Assembly (NCBI GenBank): GCA_011389605.1
Contig: JAABTZ010000096.1
Coordinates: forward strand, 1-9,109
DNA: 9,109 nt
Reading direction: 5' to 3'
Origin: Desulfobacteraceae bacterium
Lineage (GTDB): Bacteria; Desulfobacterota; Desulfobacteria; Desulfobacterales; Desulfosalsimonadaceae
The notes under the pieces: generated by a model
Database searches by the model: none
Told to the model about the DNA's origin: nothing
The model's input: only the letters and a program-made list of their open reading frames with translations
Shown here: positions 1-5,684 of the stretch, piece by piece
How positions within the stretch are numbered: the first letter of the stretch is position 1
Layout of the letters: every line of letters starts with the position of its first letter
Program-made: the position numbers and the translations under genes

Positions 1-353
1 CTGATCTCTCCCTGACCAAGAAGCTTCACGGGTTTGATCTTGCTTTTAATCACGCCCGCTGATATCAGGGCCTCCCGGTCAATCTGGTGATCTGCTGAAA
101 ACCTGGAAAGATCCCGGATATTAACAACGGAGAATTCTTTTTTGAAAACATTATAAAAACCCCGTTTGGGCAGGCGTCGATGCAAAGGCATCTGGCCGCC
201 TTCAAAACCCGGCCGCACTCCGCCTCCCGAGCGGCTGTTATGTCCTTTTGTTCCTTTGCCGGCTGTTTTTCCGGTTCCCGAGGCCACACCTCTTCCCAGC
301 CGTTTCCGGGATTTGTTAACATTTTTTTCCGGTGTGAGTTCGTGCAGTCTCAT
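1..353 (-). CDS. rplO: 50S ribosomal protein L15 (uL15), 3' end outside window
   Basis: L15 is a 23S rRNA-binding assembly protein whose extended N-terminus runs through the 50S core. The window holds the first 117 codons of a protein usually about 145-150 residues long; the frame is open to position 1. It begins MRLHELTPEKNVNKSRKRLG and has the glycine-rich basic N-terminal tract (GRGVASGTGKTAGKGTKG, then SRSGGGVRPGFEGGQMPLHR), LPKRGFYNVF, and the start of the globular domain with VVNIRDLSRF and ALISAGVIKSKIKPVKLLGQG. ATG at 353 overlaps the rpmD stop as ATGA and has GGAAGGA about 9 nt upstream. In most bacteria secY follows this gene; that region is not in the window. Confidence 0.96.
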   Translation of the reverse strand, partial: MRLHELTPEKNVNKSRKRLGRGVASGTGKTAGKGTKGHNSRSGGGVRPGFEGGQMPLHRRLPKRGFYNVFKKEFSVVNIRDLSRFSADHQIDREALISAGVIKSKIKPVKLLGQGEI

Positions 354-538
354 GATTCTTTTCCTTCCACGTGAACCAGGTGCGAAACCTTGCCAACCAT
401 GCCACGAATAGCAGGCGTATCGGCCAATTCAACTGTTTTATGCATCCGGGTCAGCCCCATGCCTTGTAAAATCTTGCGATGCTTGGCGGGGCGGCCATAA
501 TAGCTACGAACAAGTGTGATCTTGAGTACATCGGCCAT
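350..538 (-). CDS. rpmD: 50S ribosomal protein L30 (uL30)
   Basis: L30 is a small 50S protein packed on 23S rRNA domain II. The product is 62 residues, normal for bacteria. It starts MADVLKITLVRSYYGRPAKHRKILQ and has the family pattern LGLTRMHKTVELADTPAIRGMVGKV in its second half (with GMGL for LGL), ending HLVHVEGKES. ATG at 538 is preceded by AAGGGA, which overlaps the rpsE stop. Its TGA stop overlaps the rplO ATG by 4 nt (ATGA). Some bacterial groups lack this gene; its presence here is ordinary. Confidence 0.97.
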   Translation of the reverse strand: MADVLKITLVRSYYGRPAKHRKILQGMGLTRMHKTVELADTPAIRGMVGKVSHLVHVEGKES

Positions 539-551
539 TTGCCAAATTCCC

Positions 552-1052
552 TTATATCGAAAGTTCTTCTACCTGAATCCCGCGCTTGCTGGCGACCTGA
601 TCCCGACTCTGCAGTTGCTCTAAACCATCCATGGTGGCCCGGACCACATTGTGGGGATTGTTGGAGCCGATGCACTTGGTCAGGATATTGCGGATCCCGA
701 CGGCTTCCAAAACAGCCCTGACTGCTCCGCCTGCTATGACGCCGGTGCCCTTGCCTGCCGGCTTTAAAAAAACCGAACCGGCACCGAATCTGCCATTGAC
801 CGAATAAGGAATCGATCCATCCACCAGGGGCACGGAAATCATTGTTTTTTTAGCTTTTTCAACGCCTTTTCGAATAGCTTCCGGCACCTCATGGGCTTTG
901 CCCAGGCCGAAGCCCACTTTTCCTTCTCCGTCACCCACAACCACCATGGCACTAAAGCTAAACCTGCGCCCGCCTTTGACAACCTTGGCAACGCGGCTGA
1001 TATGAACGACCTTGTCAATAAACAAGTTCTCGTCTGTTTCCTTCTTGAGCAA
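552..1052 (-). CDS. rpsE: 30S ribosomal protein S5 (uS5), TTG start
   Basis: S5 sits at the mRNA entry side of the 30S subunit and affects decoding fidelity; mutations in its N-terminal loop give spectinomycin resistance in other species. The product is 166 residues from TTG at 1052, a normal length. The double-stranded RNA-binding-like domain contains ISRVAKVVKGGRRFSFSAMV (18-37) and the signature GDGEGKVGFGLGKAHEVPEA (40-59). The C-terminal domain contains FLKPAGKGTGVIAGGAVRAVLE, NILTKCIGSNNPHNVVRAT and KRGIQVEEL. The spectinomycin-region loop VVKGGRR shows no deletion. It follows rplR by 21 nt. The stop overlaps the rpmD Shine-Dalgarno, 13 nt before the rpmD start. Confidence 0.97.
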   Translation of the reverse strand: MLKKETDENLFIDKVVHISRVAKVVKGGRRFSFSAMVVVGDGEGKVGFGLGKAHEVPEAIRKGVEKAKKTMISVPLVDGSIPYSVNGRFGAGSVFLKPAGKGTGVIAGGAVRAVLEAVGIRNILTKCIGSNNPHNVVRATMDGLEQLQSRDQVASKRGIQVEELSI

Positions 1053-1059
1053 GGGATCG

Positions 1060-1067
1060 CCTCCTTA
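1060..1067 (-). promoter_or_regulatory. Shine-Dalgarno of rpsE
   Basis: TAAGGAGG is an 8-nt match to the anti-Shine-Dalgarno, placed 7 nt before TTG at 1052. It identifies that TTG as the rpsE start; no in-frame ATG lies between it and the conserved S5 core. Confidence 0.85.
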
Positions 1068-1073
1068 TCTTAA

Positions 1074-1442
1074 TTAAAAATCCAACCCGTTTTTTCGTGC
1101 CTCTTCGGACACCGCCCTGACACGTCCATGGTACATGTATCCGTTACGGTCAAATACCACAGTGGTAATGCCTTTGCTCGAAGCCCGCTGGGCAATCAGC
1201 TTGCCGATTTCGCCTGCAGCGGCAACCTTATTGCCGGATTTGCCCCGATCCCGGATTTCTTTTTCCATGGTGGATGCAGCAGCCAGTGTCTGGCCGCAGC
1301 TGTCATCAATGATCTGAGCATATATGTGCCGCGAACTGCGGAAAACAGTCAGCCTCGGCCTCTGGGGCGTGCCTTCAACCTTCTGCCTGATACGCTTTTT
1401 GCGCTTAATGCGCATGGCCTCTCTTTTCTGTATCGAACCCAT
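1074..1442 (-). CDS. rplR: 50S ribosomal protein L18 (uL18)
   Basis: L18 binds 5S rRNA with L5 in the central protuberance. From ATG at 1442 the product is 122 residues with a disordered basic N-terminus (MGSIQKREAMRIKRKKRIRQK), the VEGTPQRPRLTVFRSSRHIYAQIIDD core at 22-47, a VAAAGEIGKLIAQRA helix, VVFDRNGYMYHGRVRA and the family ending NGLDF. A TTG three codons earlier (1451) extends the frame but directly follows the AGGGA Shine-Dalgarno, while the ATG sits 9 nt after it. ATG is therefore preferred. It follows rplF by 38 nt and precedes rpsE by 21 nt. Confidence 0.96.
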   Translation of the reverse strand: MGSIQKREAMRIKRKKRIRQKVEGTPQRPRLTVFRSSRHIYAQIIDDSCGQTLAAASTMEKEIRDRGKSGNKVAAAGEIGKLIAQRASSKGITTVVFDRNGYMYHGRVRAVSEEARKNGLDF

Positions 1443-1480
1443 AATCGCCAATCCCTGTTGAACATATAAAAATAAAAGGG

Positions 1481-2014
1481 TTATTTCGCTGTTTTACCGG
1501 CTTTACGCTGAATCTGTTCTTCTGCATATTTCACTCCCTTGCCTTTGTAAGGCTCAGGGGGTCTCATGCGACGAATGCTGGAAGCCGCAAAACCGATCAA
1601 CTCCTTGTCTATACCAGACAAACGAATCGTGGCCTTGTCCACTTTTGCGTCAATGCCTTCGGGCAGATCAAAATTAATTGGATGGGAGTATCCCAGGTGA
1701 AGCTCAATGCTGTTGCCTTTAAGCTCTGCCCGGTAACCAATACCATTGATTTCAAGAACGCGTTCAAAGCCGCTGCTTACCCCTGTAATCATGTTGGCCA
1801 CCTGGGCCCGGGTAGTTCCCCATAAGGCTTTTGTTTTCTTATCATTGCGCGACACAGTCACCAGCACCTGTTCATCGCCCAGATCCAGGCCTACTTCCGG
1901 ATGGATCCTTCGGCTAAGCGTTCCCTTGGGTCCTTCCACGGTAAGCATGCCGCTGTTAAATGTCAGTTTGGTTCTTTCCGGTACGGGTATCGGTTTTTTA
2001 CCCACGCGAGACAT
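1481..2014 (-). CDS. rplF: 50S ribosomal protein L6 (uL6)
   Basis: L6 lies near the sarcin-ricin loop and the factor-binding site of the 50S subunit. The product is 177 residues, as expected, with two repeated alpha/beta domains (about 1-80 and 83-177). It begins MSRVGKKPIPVP and contains ALWGTTRAQVANMI (63-76), LEINGIGYRAELKG (87-100) and the signature RPPEPYKGKGVKY at 151-163, then a basic tail RKAGKTAK. ATG at 2014 has AAGGAG 6 nt upstream. It follows rpsH by 14 nt. Confidence 0.98.
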   Translation of the reverse strand: MSRVGKKPIPVPERTKLTFNSGMLTVEGPKGTLSRRIHPEVGLDLGDEQVLVTVSRNDKKTKALWGTTRAQVANMITGVSSGFERVLEINGIGYRAELKGNSIELHLGYSHPINFDLPEGIDAKVDKATIRLSGIDKELIGFAASSIRRMRPPEPYKGKGVKYAEEQIQRKAGKTAK

Positions 2015-2028
2015 GTTTGACTCCTTGA

Positions 2029-2424
2029 CTACCAGATATTGCAGAGGACTTCCCCGCCGATGTTTTCTTTTTTAGCCTGCCTGTCGGTCAAGATCCCCTT
2101 GGAAGTTGACAAAACGGATAGGCCAAGCCCGTTAAGCACCGGCATTATCTCGTCTTTGGCGACGTAGACACGGCGGCTGGGTTTGCTGACCCGCTCCAGG
2201 CCGAAAATCACATGCCTGTCGTTTGCGTCATATTTCAGGAAAACCCGCAGCACTCCCTGCTTGTTATCCTTGATGAACTTGTAGTTCTTGATATAGCCTT
2301 CCCGTTTCATCAGATCCGCCATGGCAACCTTGATCCTTGAACCAGGGATGTCAACGCTTTTGTGTTTTGCCTTGCCGGCGTTTCGGATGCGGGTCAACAT
2401 ATCCGCAAGTGGATCACTCAACAT
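2029..2424 (-). CDS. rpsH: 30S ribosomal protein S8 (uS8)
   Basis: S8 is a primary binder of the central domain of 16S rRNA; in E. coli it is also the repressor of the spc operon. From ATG at 2424 the product has 131 residues and starts MLSDPLADMLTRIRNAGKAKH, a close family match. A TTG two codons earlier (2430) directly abuts the GGAG Shine-Dalgarno, whereas the ATG lies 6 nt after it, so ATG is preferred. The C-terminal rRNA-binding signature is GLSVLSTSKGILTDRQA at 101-117, ending in EVLCNIW. It follows rpsN by 94 nt and precedes rplF by 14 nt. Confidence 0.97.
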   Translation of the reverse strand: MLSDPLADMLTRIRNAGKAKHKSVDIPGSRIKVAMADLMKREGYIKNYKFIKDNKQGVLRVFLKYDANDRHVIFGLERVSKPSRRVYVAKDEIMPVLNGLGLSVLSTSKGILTDRQAKKENIGGEVLCNIW

Positions 2425-2518
2425 GGCCAACTCCGTTTTTTATCAGAATATAATGATGGAAACTCACAATATGTCCGTCCTTTATCAAATGTCTTTTTAA
2501 CACGGCCAGTGCACCGGT
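2425..2518 (-). other. 94-nt rpsN-rpsH intergenic spacer
   Basis: This is the longest gap in the window. Just after the rpsN stop is an imperfect palindrome, CCGGTGCACTGG, which could form a 4-bp stem with a UGCA tetraloop. The rest is AT-rich (around 2440-2500), with TTGATA and TATATT hexamers, but none are spaced as a promoter. The rpsH Shine-Dalgarno GGAG is at the downstream end. No gene is visible. Confidence 0.35.
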
Positions 2519-2704
2519 CTACCAGCTCGACTTGGTCACACCCGGCAGCAAACCCTCGGAGGCCATGTTCCGAAAACAGATTCGGCAAATGCCGAATTTG
2601 CGCATATATGCCCTGGGCCGGCCGCAGATTGGACACCGGTTATATGCCCTGACCTTGAATTTAGGTTGTTTCATCGCCTTTTCGCGAAGCGCCTTTTTCG
2701 CCAA
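2519..2704 (-). CDS. rpsN: 30S ribosomal protein S14, zinc-binding type, TTG start
   Basis: S14 is a late-joining 30S head protein near S3 and S10. At 61 residues this is the short form (type Z), not the roughly 100-residue zinc-free form of E. coli. Four cysteines form a zinc site: CPIC at 24-27 and CRIC at 40-43, the standard spacing. Other family features are KFKVRAYNRC, GRPRAYMRKFGICR, and the C-terminus LLPGVTKSSW. The start is TTG at 2704, giving AKKALREKAMKQPKFKVR; it has a strong Shine-Dalgarno. The in-frame ATG at codon 11 would remove the family-like N-terminus and has no ribosome binding site of its own. The gene lies between rplE and rpsH, with unusually wide gaps of 71 and 94 nt. 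It is usually written rpsN; some databases use rpsZ. Confidence 0.96.
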   Translation of the reverse strand: MAKKALREKAMKQPKFKVRAYNRCPICGRPRAYMRKFGICRICFRNMASEGLLPGVTKSSW

Positions 2705-2711
2705 ACCTCAT

Positions 2712-2719
2712 CCTCCTTA
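2712..2719 (-). promoter_or_regulatory. Shine-Dalgarno of rpsN
   Basis: TAAGGAGG is an 8-nt match to the anti-Shine-Dalgarno, 7 nt before the TTG at 2704. It supports that TTG over the in-frame ATG at codon 11. A closer ATG overlaps the end of the Shine-Dalgarno and is in another frame. Confidence 0.85.
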
Positions 2720-2736
2720 TCCGTTGAATCCGGATA
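2718..2736 (-). other. Hairpin abutting the rpsN Shine-Dalgarno
   Basis: On the minus strand TATCCG and CGGATA form a perfect 6-bp stem around a 7-nt loop. The last two stem bases overlap the first two of the rpsN Shine-Dalgarno TAAGGAGG. It lies in the 71-nt rplE-rpsN gap. It could tune access to the ribosome binding site; no U-tract follows, so it is not a terminator. Confidence 0.4.
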
Positions 2737-2775
2737 CGTGATCAATCCATCCGTCTTTGTGCCATTTTGCGCGAA

Positions 2776-3312
2776 TCAATTGCGAAACGGCATACCCAGA
2801 AGCCTGAGAAGCTCCTTGCCTTCCTGGTTATTCCCGGCCGATGTGACTATGGTGATATTCATTCCCTTTATGGAATCAACCTTGTCATACTCGACTTCCG
2901 GAAAAATAATCTGTTCCTTGATGCCAAGGGTATAATTGCCGAATCCGTCAAATGCCTTGCCGGAAACCCCGCGAAAATCGCGAACCCGTGGAAGTGCAAT
3001 GTTTACCAGTTTTTCATAGAAATCGTACATGCGTTTCTGGCGAAGAGTGACCATGCACCCGATAGGCATGCCTTCGCGTACCTTAAAGGCGGCAACCGAC
3101 TTTTTAGCCCTTGTTACCACGGGGGCCTGGCCGGTGATAACTTTAATCTCAGCCTGAGCCGCGTCCAGAATTTTTATATTCTGGATTGCTTCACCCAACC
3201 CCATGTTAATCACGATTTTTTCGAGCCTGGGAACCTGGTGAATGTTTTTGTATTCAAAGGTCTCCTTTAACCGGCCAACGACCTCGTTTTTGTAAAATTC
3301 TTTCAGCGACAT
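2776..3312 (-). CDS. rplE: 50S ribosomal protein L5 (uL5)
   Basis: L5 binds 5S rRNA with L18 in the central protuberance and contacts P-site tRNA and S13. The product is 178 residues, the expected length. Motifs are VPRLEKIVINMGLGEA (27-42), the L5 signature IKVITGQAPVVTRAKKS (56-72), REGMPIGCMVTLR (79-91), LPRVRDFRGVSGKAFDGFGNY (107-127) and the closing LLRLLGMPF. ATG at 3312 has GGAGG 7 nt or so upstream. It ends in TGA and is followed by a 71-nt gap before rpsN. In E. coli the spc operon is autoregulated by S8 binding near the rplE start; I could not identify such an S8 site here. Confidence 0.98.
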   Translation of the reverse strand: MSLKEFYKNEVVGRLKETFEYKNIHQVPRLEKIVINMGLGEAIQNIKILDAAQAEIKVITGQAPVVTRAKKSVAAFKVREGMPIGCMVTLRQKRMYDFYEKLVNIALPRVRDFRGVSGKAFDGFGNYTLGIKEQIIFPEVEYDKVDSIKGMNITIVTSAGNNQEGKELLRLLGMPFRN

Positions 3313-3336
3313 GAAATACCCTCCGGTTATGACCTG

Positions 3337-3666
3337 CTAGGCGTCGAGAAGTTCTTTGCATTTACCGCAGATCCGCACCTTTTTTCCGTCTTCCAGAACC
3401 TTTGCCTGTATGCGGGATGGCTGGGCGCATTTGCTGCAAATTATCATCACGTTTGAGGCATGAATTGGCGCCTCGCCCTCGACAATACCGCCCTGCCTGC
3501 TCTGGGGACCTGGTTTCTGGTGGCGTTTTACCATGTTGACATTCTCCACCAGAACGCGGTTGTGTTTACGGTCTACACTGAGCACCTTGCGGATCTTTCC
3601 CTGATCCTTGCCTGCAAGGACTTTGACCTTGTCATTTTTTTTTATGCGACACTTGATTTTTTCCAT
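3337..3666 (-). CDS. rplX: 50S ribosomal protein L24 (uL24), zinc-ribbon form
   Basis: L24 is an assembly initiator that binds the 5' domain of 23S rRNA near the tunnel exit. The product is 109 residues. The KOW motif is at about 10-37 (KKNDKVKVLAGKDQGKIRKVLSV), followed by VLVENVNMVKRHQKP and GGIVEGEAPIHASNV. The C-terminal part carries ICSKC (Cys77, Cys80) and RICGKC (Cys100, Cys103), two CxxC pairs 19 residues apart that look like a zinc ribbon. Similar cysteines are known in Thermus L24, while E. coli L24 lacks them. ATG at 3666 follows GAGGGA with about 8 nt spacing. Metal binding is inferred from the cysteine pattern only. Confidence 0.97.
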   Translation of the reverse strand: MEKIKCRIKKNDKVKVLAGKDQGKIRKVLSVDRKHNRVLVENVNMVKRHQKPGPQSRQGGIVEGEAPIHASNVMIICSKCAQPSRIQAKVLEDGKKVRICGKCKELLDA

Positions 3667-3683
3667 GAGCCGTTTCCCTCTCG

Positions 3684-3717
3684 GCCTTATTCTGTCATTG
3701 ACTCGAAATATTAAGGC
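3684..3717 (-). other. Inverted repeat in the rplN-rplX gap
   Basis: A 6-bp perfect inverted repeat, GCCTTA and TAAGGC, encloses 22 nt in the 55-nt space between the rplN stop and the rplX Shine-Dalgarno (GAGGGA). There is no U-tract after it, so a terminator is unlikely. It may be a weak leader structure or chance; 6 bp around a large loop is modest evidence. Confidence 0.3.
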
Positions 3718-3721
3718 AGTA

Positions 3722-4090
3722 TTAAAGAACTTCCGGTGCCAGTGAAATGATTTTCATGAAACGATGAGCCCTGAGTTCACGGGCAACAGGCCCGAAAATA
3801 CGGGTTCCAATTGGCTCCCGGTGCTGATTTATAAGCACTGCGGAATTTTCGTCAAACCGGATGTAGGATCCGTCCGGCCTGCGGGTTTCCTTTTTGGTGC
3901 GCACAACAACAGCTTTTAATACATCGCCCTTTTTTACCTTTGAGTTGGGTATGGCCTCTTTGACAGACACTACGATGATATCCCCGATACGGGCATATCG
4001 CCGGCGTGTCCCGCCGAGCACCTTGATGCAGTAAACCTCTTTTGCGCCGGAATTATCTGCAACAGACAATCTTGTTTCCGCCTGAATCAT
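3722..4090 (-). CDS. rplN: 50S ribosomal protein L14 (uL14)
   Basis: L14 lies at the subunit interface, forms bridge B8 with 16S rRNA, and is the docking site for silencing factor RsfS in bacteria generally. The product is 122 residues, exactly the usual length. It begins MIQAETRLSVADNSGAKEV and contains the L14 signature at about 60-86 (AVVVRTKKETRRPDGSYI through NSAVLI), then GTRIFGPVARELR and the C-terminus FMKIISLAPEVL. ATG at 4090 follows AGGGG by about 9 nt. It is the first gene of the spc group and is followed by a 55-nt gap, wide for this block. Confidence 0.98.
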   Translation of the reverse strand: MIQAETRLSVADNSGAKEVYCIKVLGGTRRRYARIGDIIVVSVKEAIPNSKVKKGDVLKAVVVRTKKETRRPDGSYIRFDENSAVLINQHREPIGTRIFGPVARELRAHRFMKIISLAPEVL

Positions 4091-4108
4091 TTTCTTTATC
4101 CCCTGTGA

Positions 4109-4369
4109 TCAAACCGCTTTTTCGATGATCTGGCTGACGCGCCAGCGCTTGCGCTTGCTAAGCGGCCTGGATTCGGTAATCATCACCTGGTCTCCGATAC
4201 CGCATGTATTGTTTTCATCATGGGCGGCATAACGGGCCCGGCGCTTAACGTATTTTTTGTAAACTGAATGGCGAACGAGCCGTTCCACCTGAACAGTTAC
4301 GGTCTTGTCCATTTTGTTGCTCAAAACCGTGCCCACCAGTTGCTGTTTCATCCCTCGTGTCTTATTCAT
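4109..4369 (-). CDS. rpsQ: 30S ribosomal protein S17 (uS17)
   Basis: S17 is a primary 16S rRNA-binding OB-fold protein of the 30S body. The product is 86 residues from ATG at 4369. The core LVGTVLSNKMDKTVTVQVER (11-30), YKKYVKRRARYAAHDE (37-52) and GDQVMITESRPLSKRKRW (59-76) matches the family. A second in-frame ATG at 4351 (residue 7) has GAGGG directly abutting it, too close for initiation. The first ATG has only a weak GGTGAT about 10 nt upstream, so this is the least certain ribosome binding site of the block. In E. coli this gene ends the S10 operon; here rplN follows after only 18 nt with no terminator. Confidence 0.95.
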   Translation of the reverse strand: MNKTRGMKQQLVGTVLSNKMDKTVTVQVERLVRHSVYKKYVKRRARYAAHDENNTCGIGDQVMITESRPLSKRKRWRVSQIIEKAV

Positions 4370-4385
4370 TGGCCAATCATCACCG

Positions 4386-4583
4386 CTATCTGTTAGTAAA
4401 TGCCTGCTCGCGCAGGATGGTCTTGATCCTGGCTATATCGCGACGGACCTGACCAATACGTTTGGGATTTTCAAGCTGACCGGTCTTGTGCTGAAACCTT
4501 AAATTAAAATAAGTCTGCACAAGATCCTCGAGCTTGCTGTCGAGTTCCTCGGACCGGAGCCCGCGGATTTCTTTGGATTCCAT
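4386..4583 (-). CDS. rpmC: 50S ribosomal protein L29 (uL29)
   Basis: L29 is a small two-helix protein at the peptide tunnel exit next to L23. The product is 65 residues, typical. It has the family layout: an N-terminal helix starting ESKEIRGLRSEELDSKL, the LRFQHKTGQLENPKRIG turn around residues 28-44, and a C-terminal helix with VRRDIARIKTILREQ. ATG at 4583 overlaps the rplP stop by one base and has AAAGGAG 9 nt upstream, within the end of rplP. It precedes rpsQ by 16 nt in the standard L16-L29-S17 order. Confidence 0.96.
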   Translation of the reverse strand: MESKEIRGLRSEELDSKLEDLVQTYFNLRFQHKTGQLENPKRIGQVRRDIARIKTILREQAFTNR

Positions 4584-4996
4584 CAGATCTGGCTCCTTTC
4601 CACGACCTTGGTTTTTATCGGCAGCTTATAGGCAGCCAGCCGCAAGGCCTCATATGCCAAGTCCCTTGGAACACCTTCCATTTCATACAGAATTCGGCCG
4701 GGCTTGATAACAGCCACCCAAGCCTCTGGGGCGCCTTTGCCTTTTCCCATCCGTACTTCGGCAGGCTTTTTGGTAATGGGTTTATCCGGAAAAATCCGGA
4801 TCCACATTTTACCACCGCGCTTAACTTTGCGGGTCATGGCAATACGGGCAGCTTCAACCTGCCTGGAAGAAATCCAGCCGCATTCCATGGCCTGCAGCCC
4901 GAAATCGCCGAAATTCAGCTTTGAGCCTCGATCAGCCTTGCCTCTCATCCGGCCCTTCTGCTGTTTTCTATATTTTACCTTCTTGGGACTCAGCAT
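4583..4996 (-). CDS. rplP: 50S ribosomal protein L16 (uL16)
   Basis: L16 organises the 50S tRNA-binding region near the A site and joins late in assembly. The product is 137 residues, as expected. It begins MLSPKKVKYRKQQKGRMRG and contains GWISSRQVEAARIAMTR (40-56), KMWIRIFPDKPITKKPAEVRMGKGKG (63-88) and PGRILYEMEGVP (99-110). Arg82 in VRMGKGKG corresponds to Arg81 of E. coli L16, which is hydroxylated there by RoxA/YcfD; whether this organism has that enzyme cannot be seen. ATG at 4996 follows AGGAG by 8 nt. The TGA stop shares its A with the rpmC ATG (TGATG), a classic stop-start coupling. Confidence 0.98.
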   Translation of the reverse strand: MLSPKKVKYRKQQKGRMRGKADRGSKLNFGDFGLQAMECGWISSRQVEAARIAMTRKVKRGGKMWIRIFPDKPITKKPAEVRMGKGKGAPEAWVAVIKPGRILYEMEGVPRDLAYEALRLAAYKLPIKTKVVERSQI

Positions 4997-5014
4997 GGTA
5001 TCTACTCCTGTAAA

Positions 5015-5668
5015 TTACTGCCGTTCGGCAGGCACCTGGTCTTCGGCCAGAATCTCACCCTTGAAAATATAAACCTTGATGCCGATGGTTCCGTAAGTCG
5101 TCTCCGCAACGGCCAGTCCGTAATCAATGTCAGCCCGAAGGGTGTGCAAAGGAATTCGTCCTTCCTTGTACCATTCGATACGGGCCATTTCCGCGCCTCC
5201 CAGGCGGCCGGAACAAATAATTTTTATGCCCTTTGCCCCAAAGCGCATGGCAGAGGCTACACATCTTTTCATAGCCCTGCGGAAAGCAACTCTGCGGACA
5301 AGCTGATTGGCTACATTTTCTGCAACAAGCTGTGCATCAAGTTCGGGCTTGCGGACCTCCTGGATGTCAACCATAACATCGGCGGAAACCAGTTTCTCAA
5401 GTTCCTTTTTAAGGGCCTCGATTTCAGAGCCTTTCTTGCCTATTACGATTCCGGGCCTGGCGGCATAGATACGCAGCTTGATACGCTTGGAAGACCGCTC
5501 TATTTCAATCCTGGAAATTCCTGCATGATAGAGCTTTTTCTTCAAAAACCCGCGGATCTTGTGGTCCTCGAAAACATAACTGGCATATTGCTTATCCGCA
5601 TACCACCGCGAATTCCAGGTGCGGTTGATCCCCAGCCGCATGCTTATGGGATTTACTTTCTGACCCAA
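5015..5668 (-). CDS. rpsC: 30S ribosomal protein S3 (uS3), TTG start
   Basis: S3 forms part of the mRNA entry tunnel with S4 and S5 and contributes to mRNA unwinding. With the TTG start at 5668 the product has 217 residues and begins (M)GQKVNPISMRLGI, matching the family; no in-frame ATG exists nearby. The open frame reaches 5707 but would overlap the end of rplV and has no family support. The KH RNA-binding domain has its GxxG loop as GKKG at 77-80. The mRNA-contacting basic patch FRRAMKR is at 129-135, equivalent to E. coli Arg131, Arg132 and Lys135. The C-terminal domain signature GIKIICSGRLGGAEMAR is at 147-163. The tail AEDQVPAERQ is short, without the long extension of some phyla. It follows rplV by 16 nt and precedes rplP by 18 nt. 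Confidence 0.96.
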   Translation of the reverse strand: MGQKVNPISMRLGINRTWNSRWYADKQYASYVFEDHKIRGFLKKKLYHAGISRIEIERSSKRIKLRIYAARPGIVIGKKGSEIEALKKELEKLVSADVMVDIQEVRKPELDAQLVAENVANQLVRRVAFRRAMKRCVASAMRFGAKGIKIICSGRLGGAEMARIEWYKEGRIPLHTLRADIDYGLAVAETTYGTIGIKVYIFKGEILAEDQVPAERQ

Positions 5669-5675
5669 ACCACCT

Positions 5676-5683
5676 ACCTCCTT
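5676..5683 (-). promoter_or_regulatory. Shine-Dalgarno of rpsC
   Basis: AAGGAGGT on the minus strand is an 8-nt match to the anti-Shine-Dalgarno end of 16S rRNA. It sits 7 nt before TTG at 5668 and just after the rplV stop. It decides the TTG start, which restores the family N-terminus GQKVNPI. Confidence 0.85.
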
Positions 5684-5684
5684 T

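Noticed and set aside
1128..1469. 113-codon plus-strand open frame
   Set aside because: Antisense to rplR; a shadow of that gene's codon pattern.
2440..2500. Possible internal promoter before rpsH
   Set aside because: TTGATA and TATATT hexamers are present, but the spacing is about 30 nt, far from the 16-18 nt expected for a sigma-70-type promoter.
2418..2636. 72-codon minus-strand open frame overlapping rpsN and the rpsN-rpsH gap
   Set aside because: Its first half is rpsN read in another frame and the rest is AT-rich spacer; no recognisable protein features.
2767..3270. 167-codon plus-strand open frame
   Set aside because: Antisense to rplE over almost its whole length; the L5 signatures show that the minus strand is coding.
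4615..4815. 66-codon minus-strand open frame inside rplP
   Set aside because: Alternative frame of rplP, which is fully explained as L16.
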